NCBI GenBank assembly: GCA_022447545.1
Contig: JAKVBI010000011.1
Span: 316,398-380,397, forward strand
Reading direction: 5' to 3'
Origin: Myxococcota bacterium
GTDB lineage: Bacteria; Myxococcota_A; UBA9160; SMWR01
DNA: 64,000 bases
This document shows, one piece after another, positions 26,817 through 34,973 of the stretch. The position numbers were made by a program, and so were the translations under genes. The notes beneath the pieces were generated by a model, which saw nothing but the letters and a program-made list of their open reading frames with translations, was not told the DNA's origin and searched no databases. The number at the start of each line of letters is the position of its first letter. The first letter of the stretch is position 1.

Positions 26817-28322
26817 ATGAACCTGATGATGCTGCTGGAGATGGCCCAGTCCGGCTTCGCGGACCGGGTCGCCTTCCGAAACGGCGACGATTCTCTGACT
26901 TTTGGCGAGCTGTTCCACGCGGCCGGGGCCGCGGCAGCCACTGCACGGGCCTCAGGTGCCCGGCACCTCGCCGTGTTGGACGAAAGCAGCCTCGCGGTTC
27001 CCGTGGGACTGTTCGCCAGTGCGTGGTCCGGCCTGCCCTTCGTGCCGCTCAACTACCGCTTGACGGCGAGCGAGATCGAGGGATTGGCGTCGCAGATCAC
27101 CCCCGCCTACCTGGTCACCAGTGCGGACCGCGTGGAATCCCTGGCTTCCGTCGAGGGCCTCCAAGTCGTGGCCCGGGAGACCTTCCTCGAACAAGCTCGC
27201 AGTGGCGAATCGGCCGACCCCGATTGGGGGATGGACGCTGAAGAGATCGCCATCCTGCTGTTCACCAGCGGTACGACCGGGGCCCCCAAGGCAGCCGTTC
27301 TACGCCACAAGCACCTGGTGTCCTACATCCTGGGCTCGGTGGAGTTCGGCGCTGCGGCTGAGACGGATGCGGCCCTGGTGAGCGTTCCGCCCTACCACAT
27401 CGCAGGGATCGCAGCGATTGCCAGCTCGGTGTACTCGGGTCGCCAGGTGGTGCAACTGCCCAACTTCGACGCGTCGGAGTGGGTGGACCTCGCCAAGCGC
27501 CATACCGTGAGCAACGCCTTCGTGGTGCCGACCATGCTCGCGCGCATCGTCGAAGTCCTCGAGGACTCCGAAGACACCGGCCTCGGCCACCTCCGAGCGC
27601 TGTCCTATGGCGGCGGCAAGATGCCCCAGGCGGTCATCGAGCAGGCCATGCAGCTGCTGCCCGAAACCAACTTCACGAACGCCTATGGGTTGACCGAAAC
27701 CAGCTCGACCATCTGCCTGCTGGGGCCGGAAGAACACCGCGCCGCGGCCGCCAGTGAAGACCCGGAAGTTCGACGTCGGCTGACCTCGGTCGGTCAGGCC
27801 CTGCCCAGCGTGGAGCTGGAGATCCGTGACGAGAACGGCAACGCGCTACCGGCGGGTGAACGGGGCGAAATCTACGTGCGCGGCGAGCAGGTCTCGGGCG
27901 AGTACCTGGGCCGCGCCAGCACGCTCGAAGGAGACGGCTGGTTCCCCACGCGCGATGGCGGCAGCCTCGATTCCGAGGGCTACCTGTTTCTGGAGGGCCG
28001 CATCGACGATGTGATCGTGCGCGGCGGGGAAAACATGTCGCCCGGTGAGATTGAAGACGTCCTGCTCGAACATCCCGCGGTCGCCGATGCCGCGGTGGTG
28101 GGTATTCCGGACGAGCAGTGGGGCGAGGCCGTCGCCGCCGCCATCGTGCTCAAGGCCGATGCCACGGCGGAAGCGAGCGAGTTGCAGGACTGGGTCAAGA
28201 GCCGGTTGCGCTCGTCCAGAACCCCTCAGCGGGTCGAGTTTCGAGCCGAGCTACCCTACAACGAGACCGGCAAGCTCCTGCGCCGCCAGGTTCGCGCCGA
28301 ACTCTCGGGAGAAGCACCGTAG
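26817..28322 (+). CDS. AMP-dependent acyl-CoA ligase
   Basis: A 501-residue ANL-superfamily enzyme starting at ATG 26817, 13 bp after the four-cysteine gene. The signature motifs are intact: FTSGTTGAPKAAVL, NAYGLTETSST, GRIDDVIVRGGENMSPGEIE and the catalytic lysine in NETGKLLRRQVR. It activates a carboxylic acid to its CoA thioester; sequence does not fix the chain length. It is immediately followed by, and may overlap in an odd way with, an enoyl-CoA hydratase gene. Both fit a beta-oxidation-like or alicyclic acid route. Confidence 0.92.
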   Translation: MNLMMLLEMAQSGFADRVAFRNGDDSLTFGELFHAAGAAAATARASGARHLAVLDESSLAVPVGLFASAWSGLPFVPLNYRLTASEIEGLASQITPAYLVTSADRVESLASVEGLQVVARETFLEQARSGESADPDWGMDAEEIAILLFTSGTTGAPKAAVLRHKHLVSYILGSVEFGAAAETDAALVSVPPYHIAGIAAIASSVYSGRQVVQLPNFDASEWVDLAKRHTVSNAFVVPTMLARIVEVLEDSEDTGLGHLRALSYGGGKMPQAVIEQAMQLLPETNFTNAYGLTETSSTICLLGPEEHRAAAASEDPEVRRRLTSVGQALPSVELEIRDENGNALPAGERGEIYVRGEQVSGEYLGRASTLEGDGWFPTRDGGSLDSEGYLFLEGRIDDVIVRGGENMSPGEIEDVLLEHPAVADAAVVGIPDEQWGEAVAAAIVLKADATAEASELQDWVKSRLRSSRTPQRVEFRAELPYNETGKLLRRQVRAELSGEAP

Positions 28323-29329
28323 CGGGTGCCACATCCGGCGCTCTCCCGCTCGACGAGGCGCTTGCGCGCCTCGTCACGCCGGACCGGCTCGAACACTGCT
28401 CGCCCCTACACGACCAGCCGCTGCTCGCCGTCGATCTGTCTACCGGGACAGGACCGAGTGCCAAGGCTCTCGAATCCCTGGCCCGGCATCTACCCTCCCT
28501 TCCCTGCCCCAGCGTGGCGATCCACGCCGACGCCGCCCCGCAACTCGCCAGCCACTTCGATGTCGTGCTCGAAGACTCGGACGCGCTTCCCGAACTGGCC
28601 GGGGCCATCGAACGCACCCCGCTCGCTTCCCTCGCACTGGTCCAGCTGTTGCGCCTCAATGAGTCGCAGGACGTCCGCGCGGGACTGGTCTGCGAATCCC
28701 TCGTGTATTCCATGCTCCAGGCGGGCCCCGAGTTTCAAGCATGGCTTGCCACACGACCCGCGCCGCGAACACGCGAAGCCAGCCGTGAGCCGGCGGTACT
28801 CGCGCGGCGAGAAGGCGACCACCTGCTGCTCGAACTCAACCGCAGCGAAAAACGCAATGCCTTCTCGGCGGAGATGCGCGATGCCCTGTGCGAGGGTCTC
28901 CAACTCGCCCTGTGCGACCCCTCGATCTCGCGAGTTCGGTTGAGCGGCCTGGGGCCGTCATTCTGCAGTGGCGGAGACCTCGACGAGTTCGGAAGCTTCC
29001 CGGATCCGGCCACGGCTCACGCCATCCGCACGACACGCAGCGCGGGTCGACTGCTGGACGGCTGTGCGGAGCGCGTCCAGTCGCGACTCCACGGCGCCTG
29101 CGTGGGGGCGGGGATCGAACTGCCCGCCTTCGGTCGCCACATCACCGCCCGACGCGACACCTTCTTCCAGCTCCCAGAAGTCTCCATGGGCCTGGTCCCG
29201 GGTGCCGGCGGAACCGTCAGCATTCTCAAGCGCATGGGCCGCCAGCGCACGGCCTGGCTCGCTCTCTCGGGCTCCCGCCTCGACAGCGAAACCGCACTTC
29301 GCTGGGGTCTGATCGACGCCTTGGAATAG
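28319..29329 (+). CDS. Enoyl-CoA hydratase/isomerase with N-terminal extension, start unresolved
   Basis: The C-terminal 200 residues are a crotonase domain: LELNRSEKRNAFSAEMRDAL, SGLGPSFCSGGDLDEFG (oxyanion hole) and LPEVSMGLVPGAGG with the region of the catalytic Glu. Before it stand about 130 residues (LPLDEALARLVTPDRLEHCS, LLAVDLSTGTG) that look coding right back to the ligase stop. No ATG, GTG or TTG exists in this frame between 28121 and 28513. The first is GTG 28514, which would drop about 60 residues of plausible protein. The start given marks where coding-like sequence begins. A rare start codon, frameshift or fusion to the ligase are all possible. Confidence 0.75.
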   Translation, partial: VAGATSGALPLDEALARLVTPDRLEHCSPLHDQPLLAVDLSTGTGPSAKALESLARHLPSLPCPSVAIHADAAPQLASHFDVVLEDSDALPELAGAIERTPLASLALVQLLRLNESQDVRAGLVCESLVYSMLQAGPEFQAWLATRPAPRTREASREPAVLARREGDHLLLELNRSEKRNAFSAEMRDALCEGLQLALCDPSISRVRLSGLGPSFCSGGDLDEFGSFPDPATAHAIRTTRSAGRLLDGCAERVQSRLHGACVGAGIELPAFGRHITARRDTFFQLPEVSMGLVPGAGGTVSILKRMGRQRTAWLALSGSRLDSETALRWGLIDALE

Positions 29330-29406
29330 AGCCCTCACCAATCGACCGCCAGCCGCCCGTCACGGCTAAAATGAAGATCCTTCCAACCTGAACTCTGGAG
29401 ACCCGC

Positions 29407-31785
29407 TTGATTCACGGCCTTCGCGACATTCGTGTGATCGACTTTTCTGACGAGATTGCCGGTCCCTACACCACCAAGCTCTTCGCCGACGCCGGTGCTG
29501 ACGTGATCAAAGTCGAGCCTCCGGAAGGTGACCCCATGCGCACCTGGTCTGCTTCAGGGGCCGACCTCCAGGGGCAAGACGGCGCGTTCTTCCAGTTTCT
29601 TCACACCCGCAAACGCTCGGTGATCGGACGACCCGAGGATCCGGAGATCCTGGCCCTGATCGAGGGCGCCGACCTGGTGGTCGAATCCTTCGAGCCCGGA
29701 GTGATCGACGCCCTCGACCTCACGAACCGCTTTCCCGGACTGGTCGTGCTGTCCATCTCGCCGTGGGGCCGCGGCGGGCCCTACACCGGTAGACCGGCCA
29801 CGGAATTCACCATTCAAGCCGAGTGCGGATCCATCGCGGGCCGCGGCCTGCCGAGCCAGCCGCCCATCATGGCCGGTGGACGGATCACCGAGTGGGTGGG
29901 CGGCACCTTCGCGGCCGTGGCTGCCCAGTCCGCCGTGCGACGGGCCCAACAAACGGGACACGGCGAGCACATCGACTTCTCGCTGTTGGAAGTCATGAAC
30001 ATCGCCTCGACTTCCCACAGCGACCTGATGGACAGCATGGTGGGACGACGAGACGTGGTGGGTCCGATTCGAACGGTGGAAATTCCGTCCATCGAGCCCA
30101 CGGCCGACGGTTGGGTGGGCTTCAACACCAACTCGAGGCAGCAGTACAACGACTTCCTCGTCCTGATCGAACGCCCGGACCTGCTGGACGATGAGGAATT
30201 CCCGACCATCGTTGGACGGTGGGCCCGCGCCGACGAGTGGAACGAGATCGTGCGCACCTACACCCGCAAACACACCACGAACGACATCGTGGAGAAGGCC
30301 TCGCTCCTGCGGATTCCAGTCGCCCCCGTCAACGATGGGAAATCGGTACTCGAACACCCCCACTTCCAGGCCCGCGGTGTTTTCCTCGAGAACCCGGGTG
30401 GGGGCTTCCTCCAGCCGCGCCCGTCGTGGCGCATCAATGGCGAAACCGCCCGTCCCCTCGTGCCGGCGCCCGCACTCGGGGAGCACGACGGCCAGATCGA
30501 GGCACACGAGCGGGCAAGCGCCTCGGTGCCCAGGCCTCCTGAGGGAGAGCCTCCGCTTCCGCTCGAGGGCATCCGCGTCCTCGATGCCACAGCCTGGTGG
30601 GCCGGGCCCTCATCGACCCAGATGCTCGGATACCTGGGGGCCGAGGTGATCCACCTCGAGGCCATTCAACGCCTGGATGGCATGCGCATGATGGGCGGCA
30701 CATTCGCTCACGTGAATCCGCGCTGGTATGAGATGAGTGGCATCTACCTCGCGGCGAACAACAACAAACTGGGACTGACCCTCGATCTCAACCAGGACGA
30801 GGGGCTCGAACTCGCGCGTTCGTTGATTTCACGCTGCGACGTGTTCGTTGAAAACTTCTCGCCGCGGGTGGTCGAAAAGTTCGATCTCGACTGGGACACC
30901 GTCCACGCCCTGAACCCGGCCACGGTCATGGTCCGGATGCCGGCATTCGGACTCGACGGCCCCTGGCGCGACAACGTGGGGTTTGCCCAGACCATGGAAC
31001 AGATGTCGGGTCTGGCCTGGCTCACGGGTCACGTCGACGATCAACCCCGCATTCAACGCGGTCCCTGCGATCCCCTGGCGGGCATGCACGCCGCTTTCGC
31101 GGCACTGGTCGGTCTGGCCCAACGCGACGAGACCGGCCTCGGGAGCCTGCTCGAATGCACCATGGTCGAAGGCGCCCTCAACGCGGCCTCTGAACAGCTG
31201 GTGGAATACAGCGCCTACGGTGCGGTGCTCCAGCGCGACGGCAACCGGGCCCCCTACGCCGCCCCGCAGGGGGTGTATGCCTGTGCGGGCGTGGAGCAAT
31301 GGCTGGCGCTGTCCATTGCCAACGACGACCAGTGGCGGGCCCTGGTGGGCGCCCTGGGCAATCCGAGTTGGGCCTCGAACTCCGAGTTGGCAACGCATGC
31401 CGGTCGCCGGGCCGCCCACGACACCCTCGACGCAGAGCTGTCGGCCTGGGCGGCCGATCGGGACCTGTCGTCCACCGTGGAGAAACTGGTGGCACTGGGC
31501 ATTCCCGCGGCGCCCGTGTATCCGGGGACCAAGGCCAGTCTCCATCCACAAATGGCCGCACGCGAGTTCTTCGAGACCATGCGGCATCCGGTGGCCGGCG
31601 AGCACCCCATGGCCACCGTGCCGTTCCGCTTCGTCTCACGCAAACAGCCCTGGCTACGCTTTCCCGCACCAACCGTGGGGCAACACAATCGCCAGATTCT
31701 GGGCGACCTGCTCGGAAAGTCCGAAGCGGAGATCAGCGCCCTGGAAGAGCGGGAAGTCATCGGAACCACACCGCTCGGACTCTAA
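29407..31785 (+). CDS. Double-domain CaiB/BaiF CoA-transferase
   Basis: A 792-residue protein; TTG 29407 follows GGAG by seven bases. It is a tandem fusion of two family III CoA-transferase domains. The first begins at GLRDIRVIDFSDEIAGPYTTKLFADAGADVIKVE-like sequence and has the catalytic Asp in HIDFSLLE. The second begins near residue 385 (GIRVLDATAWWAGPSSTQ), where the matching segment is SLLECTMVEGAL, with Glu instead of Asp. Such fusions swap CoA between carboxylic acids; one half may be a scaffold. It follows the enoyl-CoA hydratase and precedes a SnoaL-like gene, all in the same direction. Confidence 0.9.
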   Translation: MIHGLRDIRVIDFSDEIAGPYTTKLFADAGADVIKVEPPEGDPMRTWSASGADLQGQDGAFFQFLHTRKRSVIGRPEDPEILALIEGADLVVESFEPGVIDALDLTNRFPGLVVLSISPWGRGGPYTGRPATEFTIQAECGSIAGRGLPSQPPIMAGGRITEWVGGTFAAVAAQSAVRRAQQTGHGEHIDFSLLEVMNIASTSHSDLMDSMVGRRDVVGPIRTVEIPSIEPTADGWVGFNTNSRQQYNDFLVLIERPDLLDDEEFPTIVGRWARADEWNEIVRTYTRKHTTNDIVEKASLLRIPVAPVNDGKSVLEHPHFQARGVFLENPGGGFLQPRPSWRINGETARPLVPAPALGEHDGQIEAHERASASVPRPPEGEPPLPLEGIRVLDATAWWAGPSSTQMLGYLGAEVIHLEAIQRLDGMRMMGGTFAHVNPRWYEMSGIYLAANNNKLGLTLDLNQDEGLELARSLISRCDVFVENFSPRVVEKFDLDWDTVHALNPATVMVRMPAFGLDGPWRDNVGFAQTMEQMSGLAWLTGHVDDQPRIQRGPCDPLAGMHAAFAALVGLAQRDETGLGSLLECTMVEGALNAASEQLVEYSAYGAVLQRDGNRAPYAAPQGVYACAGVEQWLALSIANDDQWRALVGALGNPSWASNSELATHAGRRAAHDTLDAELSAWAADRDLSSTVEKLVALGIPAAPVYPGTKASLHPQMAAREFFETMRHPVAGEHPMATVPFRFVSRKQPWLRFPAPTVGQHNRQILGDLLGKSEAEISALEEREVIGTTPLGL

Positions 31786-31832
31786 GCGCCGGGGCCCCCT
31801 CCCCTGCCCCAGAAGAGGACCGGAGAAACGAC

Positions 31833-32348
31833 ATGGCGGATCGGAATTCCCTCGAGCATCGAATCGACCAACTCGAAAAGCGCCTGCAGGTCGCCGAGGA
31901 CGTGAATGCCATCAGCCAACTCAAGGCCCACTACGGTGAGCTGACCGATGCGCGCTACCACGTGCCCGACAGTCCGGATCGCGAAGTCCAACTCAGCGCC
32001 CTCGCCGAGCGCATCACGACCCTGTTCAGTCCCGACGCCATCTGGGACGGAGGGCCGGGGCTCGGGATCTGTGAGGGACGTGCTGCCATCCGGGAACGCT
32101 TCGAGCAACCCGCCATGCGCTTTGCCCAACATTTCTTCGTGAAGCCCCGCATTGCCATCGACGGGGACCGAGCCACAGGGCGCTGGGACATTCTCGCGCC
32201 GTGCACGAGCCTGAAGGGGCGACCCTACTGGATGGCCGGTGTCGAAGATGACGAGTACGTTCGCTTGGACGGTGTCTGGCTGCACAGCCGCATGAAACTC
32301 GACCTCATCTTCATGGCCCCGTATGAGGACGGATGGGCGCGAGTCTGA
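31833..32348 (+). CDS. SnoaL-like domain protein
   Basis: A 171-residue protein with GGAG eight bases before ATG 31833. A short coiled N-terminus (EHRIDQLEKRLQVAEDVNAI) precedes the SnoaL core (LKAHYGELTDAR, FSPDAIWDGGPGLG, ARWDILAPC-like region). It resembles the protein at 4709-5140 in the FTEDAIWDGG-type segment, suggesting a related function placed in two clusters. The fold serves hydratases, dehydratases and isomerases; no specific reaction can be inferred. It follows the double CoA-transferase by 47 bp. Confidence 0.85.
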   Translation: MADRNSLEHRIDQLEKRLQVAEDVNAISQLKAHYGELTDARYHVPDSPDREVQLSALAERITTLFSPDAIWDGGPGLGICEGRAAIRERFEQPAMRFAQHFFVKPRIAIDGDRATGRWDILAPCTSLKGRPYWMAGVEDDEYVRLDGVWLHSRMKLDLIFMAPYEDGWARV

Positions 32349-32421
32349 CATCCTTCAACCCTTCCCGATTTCGCTTCAACACCGGTTTCTGCTCGATGGA
32401 CTGCAAATGGAGGTCTGGCTG

Positions 32422-33189
32422 ATGACGGACGATGAGCGAATTCTGGACCTCGAGGGAGTCCGAAATTTCCGCGATGCGGGTGGTTACACGACCCGAGATG
32501 GCCAGCGCGTGCGAACCCGCCGCTTGTTCCGCAGCGGACACCTCGCGGGCGCCACCGCCGAGGACTGGAAGCAGATTGCGGCCCTGGGCATCGAACTCGT
32601 GATCGACTTCCGCGTGGATGGCGACATCTCGAGTGACGGAGCCACTGCACTGCCCGGGAATCTCGAGCACGTGAACCTGCCCATTGGTGACCCGGCTGGG
32701 GCCAGCGACATTCGCGCCACCATGGAGCGAGGAGATCTGGCGGAAATCGAACGAGCGTTTGCCAATGGACGCGCCGTCGAAGTGATGTGCCGGGCCGCCA
32801 ACTCCCTCGTGCGGGATCGCACCGAAGTCTACGGCCGCATGCTCCAGTACCTGGCAACCCCCGGCGTAGGGCCGGCTCTGATCCACTGTTCGGCGGGGAA
32901 GGACCGCACGGGCTGGGGGGCGACGCTCACACTGACGGCCCTGGGAGTGGACCGCGAGACCGTGGCCCGCGAATACCTGCTCAGCAATCAGGCCCTCCAC
33001 TCCTTCACGCCATCCGCCGAAGCACCCCCAGAATGGCTGCGTCCCCTGATGGAGGTGCGCGCCGATTACATCGAAGCCTCCTTCGCCGCCGTCGAAGAGC
33101 ACTGGGGCGGATTCGACGGCTATCTGCAAAAGGGGCTCGGTTTCAGCGAGGAGGATCTCGGTCGACTGCGAGAGAATCTGCTCGAGTAA
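32422..33189 (+). CDS. Tyrosine-type protein/lipid phosphatase (Y_phosphatase3)
   Basis: A 255-residue protein. ATG 32422 is preferred over ATG 32407, because GGAGG at 32409-32413 is eight bases before it. The N-terminal signature LEGVRNFRDAGGYTTRDG and the active site HCSAGKDRTG (CX5R) identify the bacterial Y_phosphatase3 group, which includes triple-specificity phosphatases acting on proteins and phosphoinositides. Its 3' end overlaps the convergent membrane protein gene by 47 bp. It is soluble, with no signal peptide. Confidence 0.9.
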   Translation: MTDDERILDLEGVRNFRDAGGYTTRDGQRVRTRRLFRSGHLAGATAEDWKQIAALGIELVIDFRVDGDISSDGATALPGNLEHVNLPIGDPAGASDIRATMERGDLAEIERAFANGRAVEVMCRAANSLVRDRTEVYGRMLQYLATPGVGPALIHCSAGKDRTGWGATLTLTALGVDRETVAREYLLSNQALHSFTPSAEAPPEWLRPLMEVRADYIEASFAAVEEHWGGFDGYLQKGLGFSEEDLGRLRENLLE

Positions 33190-34792
33190 CGTCGGCGTCG
33201 CCCGTGCGCCGCACGAGCCGTGCCACGATGGGTCTTCCAGGAAGACCCTGCGCCCGCCGTGACCCCACTTCCTGGAAAACGCCGCTCAGACGGTTCAACG
33301 GGTAGAAGGGCTCGTCGTAGGGAAAGAACACCCGGGCACTGACGAAGACGAAATCACAGCGCGACAGATAGTCGTCGAAAGTCGACTGAGCCACACGCCC
33401 AGGCGGCGGATACAGCCCCACCCGCCCCGAACGCAGCGTCAGTTCCATGGGATCCGTGGCGAACACGCAGGCCCCGGGCTCCACCCACGCGGGCAACGTC
33501 TGCATGGCTTCGACAATGGCCTGACGAAACCAAGCATCGAGTTCGGCCTGCTTCAGAGAACGGCGGGTGTACCAGCGCGGAGTGTGGGTAAAGGCCTCGT
33601 AGGTCCGATCCCTGGACTCAACGAAGCGAGTCGCCACGAACGAACAACCGGGCAGGACCAGCACCCCGATCAGCACCGCAGCGACCGCCCGTACCCGACC
33701 CGCTTCCCAGCCGGCCAGGCGCCTTCCCACCAGCGCCGCGCCTTCGAGGGCGAAAACGAGGAGCAATGGAGTTATGACGTAGAGAAAACGACTCGCGTGG
33801 GCCGGAAAGGGCCAGGCCACGATCATCCCCAGATAGGTCACCACATAGACGGCCGAGGGATCGCGAGCCCGAAGGCGGGGGGCAAAGCCCAACAGCGACA
33901 AGCCGCCCACGATCCAGGCTCCAATGCGCTGCGGCAGCCCCGGGTGCAGAGAGAAGGTCGTCTCCCAGGCCGTAGCCAGCGCCTGTAACTGCGCCACACC
34001 TGCGAGCCATACGGCTGCCAGCCCCGATGTCGAAAAGGCCGCCAGGCGGCTCGAGTAGGCATCCTCGTAGGTCTGACCAAAACCAGCCAGGCTCTTGAGA
34101 ACGAGCCAGGCCAGCAGCGGTGCCACCGCCACGACAGCCAAACGCCAAGCCCTCCGGCCCTCACGACGCCAGAGGATCAGACCGCCGCTGACAAGCAGCG
34201 CCACAGCAGCCGAGCGCGTGAGCAGCGCCAACGCCAGCATGATGGAGGCCGTGCGAAGTGCGCGGCGGCGCGGGTCGGGGTCCGTCTCGACGCCGCTCCG
34301 CTCCAGGGCAGCCAGATACAACAACGAGAGCCACAGGTACAGGTTTTCGCTCAGACTCTCGAGGGCGATCATCAGGGTGCTCGGCGATAACGCGAAGGTG
34401 GCCGTCAAACCCGCCGCCGGCCAAAACCCCAGCGACTCCCGTTGCCACTGAAACAGCGCCCATAGGGCTCCGAGCAGACAGGTGGCCGTGAGGGCGTGAG
34501 TCCAGGCGATCCCCGACGAGCCCCCCAGAAGAGCGAGCAAAAGCGGGTGGAGAGGCGGGAACATGGCGACTTCCATGCCCCGTTGGGCGGAAGCGCCGAT
34601 CTCGCCGGTGGGAAGCGACGCAAGATAATCGGCCATCAAGAGATAGATCCGGGTGTCCGGCGAGCCGCCGACCTCCCACGACCAGGTGAAGACGTAGAGT
34701 CCGGTGGCATAGAGGCCCGACGCCGCCACCAGCAACGCCTTGGCGCCCCCCCCTGTGTGCTCGCGCATACGATCCGAGTCTATCAGTCCCAT
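33143..34792 (-). CDS. Polytopic membrane protein, GT-C glycosyltransferase-like
   Basis: A 549-residue protein with 10 or more hydrophobic segments in the first 400 residues, followed by a soluble C-terminal part. The first loop carries WEVGGSPDTRIYLLMADYL, and EVAMFPPLHPLLLALL follows, resembling the acidic and Pro-rich first loop of ArnT/PMT-type lipid-linked sugar transferases. The start is ATG 34792 or ATG eight codons later; neither has a strong ribosome site. It probably transfers a sugar at the periplasmic face. The last 47 bp overlap antisense with the phosphatase gene. Confidence 0.7.
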   Translation of the reverse strand: MGLIDSDRMREHTGGGAKALLVAASGLYATGLYVFTWSWEVGGSPDTRIYLLMADYLASLPTGEIGASAQRGMEVAMFPPLHPLLLALLGGSSGIAWTHALTATCLLGALWALFQWQRESLGFWPAAGLTATFALSPSTLMIALESLSENLYLWLSLLYLAALERSGVETDPDPRRRALRTASIMLALALLTRSAAVALLVSGGLILWRREGRRAWRLAVVAVAPLLAWLVLKSLAGFGQTYEDAYSSRLAAFSTSGLAAVWLAGVAQLQALATAWETTFSLHPGLPQRIGAWIVGGLSLLGFAPRLRARDPSAVYVVTYLGMIVAWPFPAHASRFLYVITPLLLVFALEGAALVGRRLAGWEAGRVRAVAAVLIGVLVLPGCSFVATRFVESRDRTYEAFTHTPRWYTRRSLKQAELDAWFRQAIVEAMQTLPAWVEPGACVFATDPMELTLRSGRVGLYPPPGRVAQSTFDDYLSRCDFVFVSARVFFPYDEPFYPLNRLSGVFQEVGSRRAQGLPGRPIVARLVRRTGDADVTRADSLAVDRDPPR

Positions 34793-34973
34793 CCGAAGGC
34801 CGGAAACACCCCCTCTGGAGCCCGGCCCGTTTCTTCACGCCCATTGTCGCGGCGGGCTATGATGGCCCGACCGATCCCCGATTGCCGCTGAAGGTCGCCT
34901 TCCCACCACACCCAGGATGGAGTGAGCGAATCGGCCAAACCTGGGGAGACGAGACGCCAAACAGGAGCCACCG

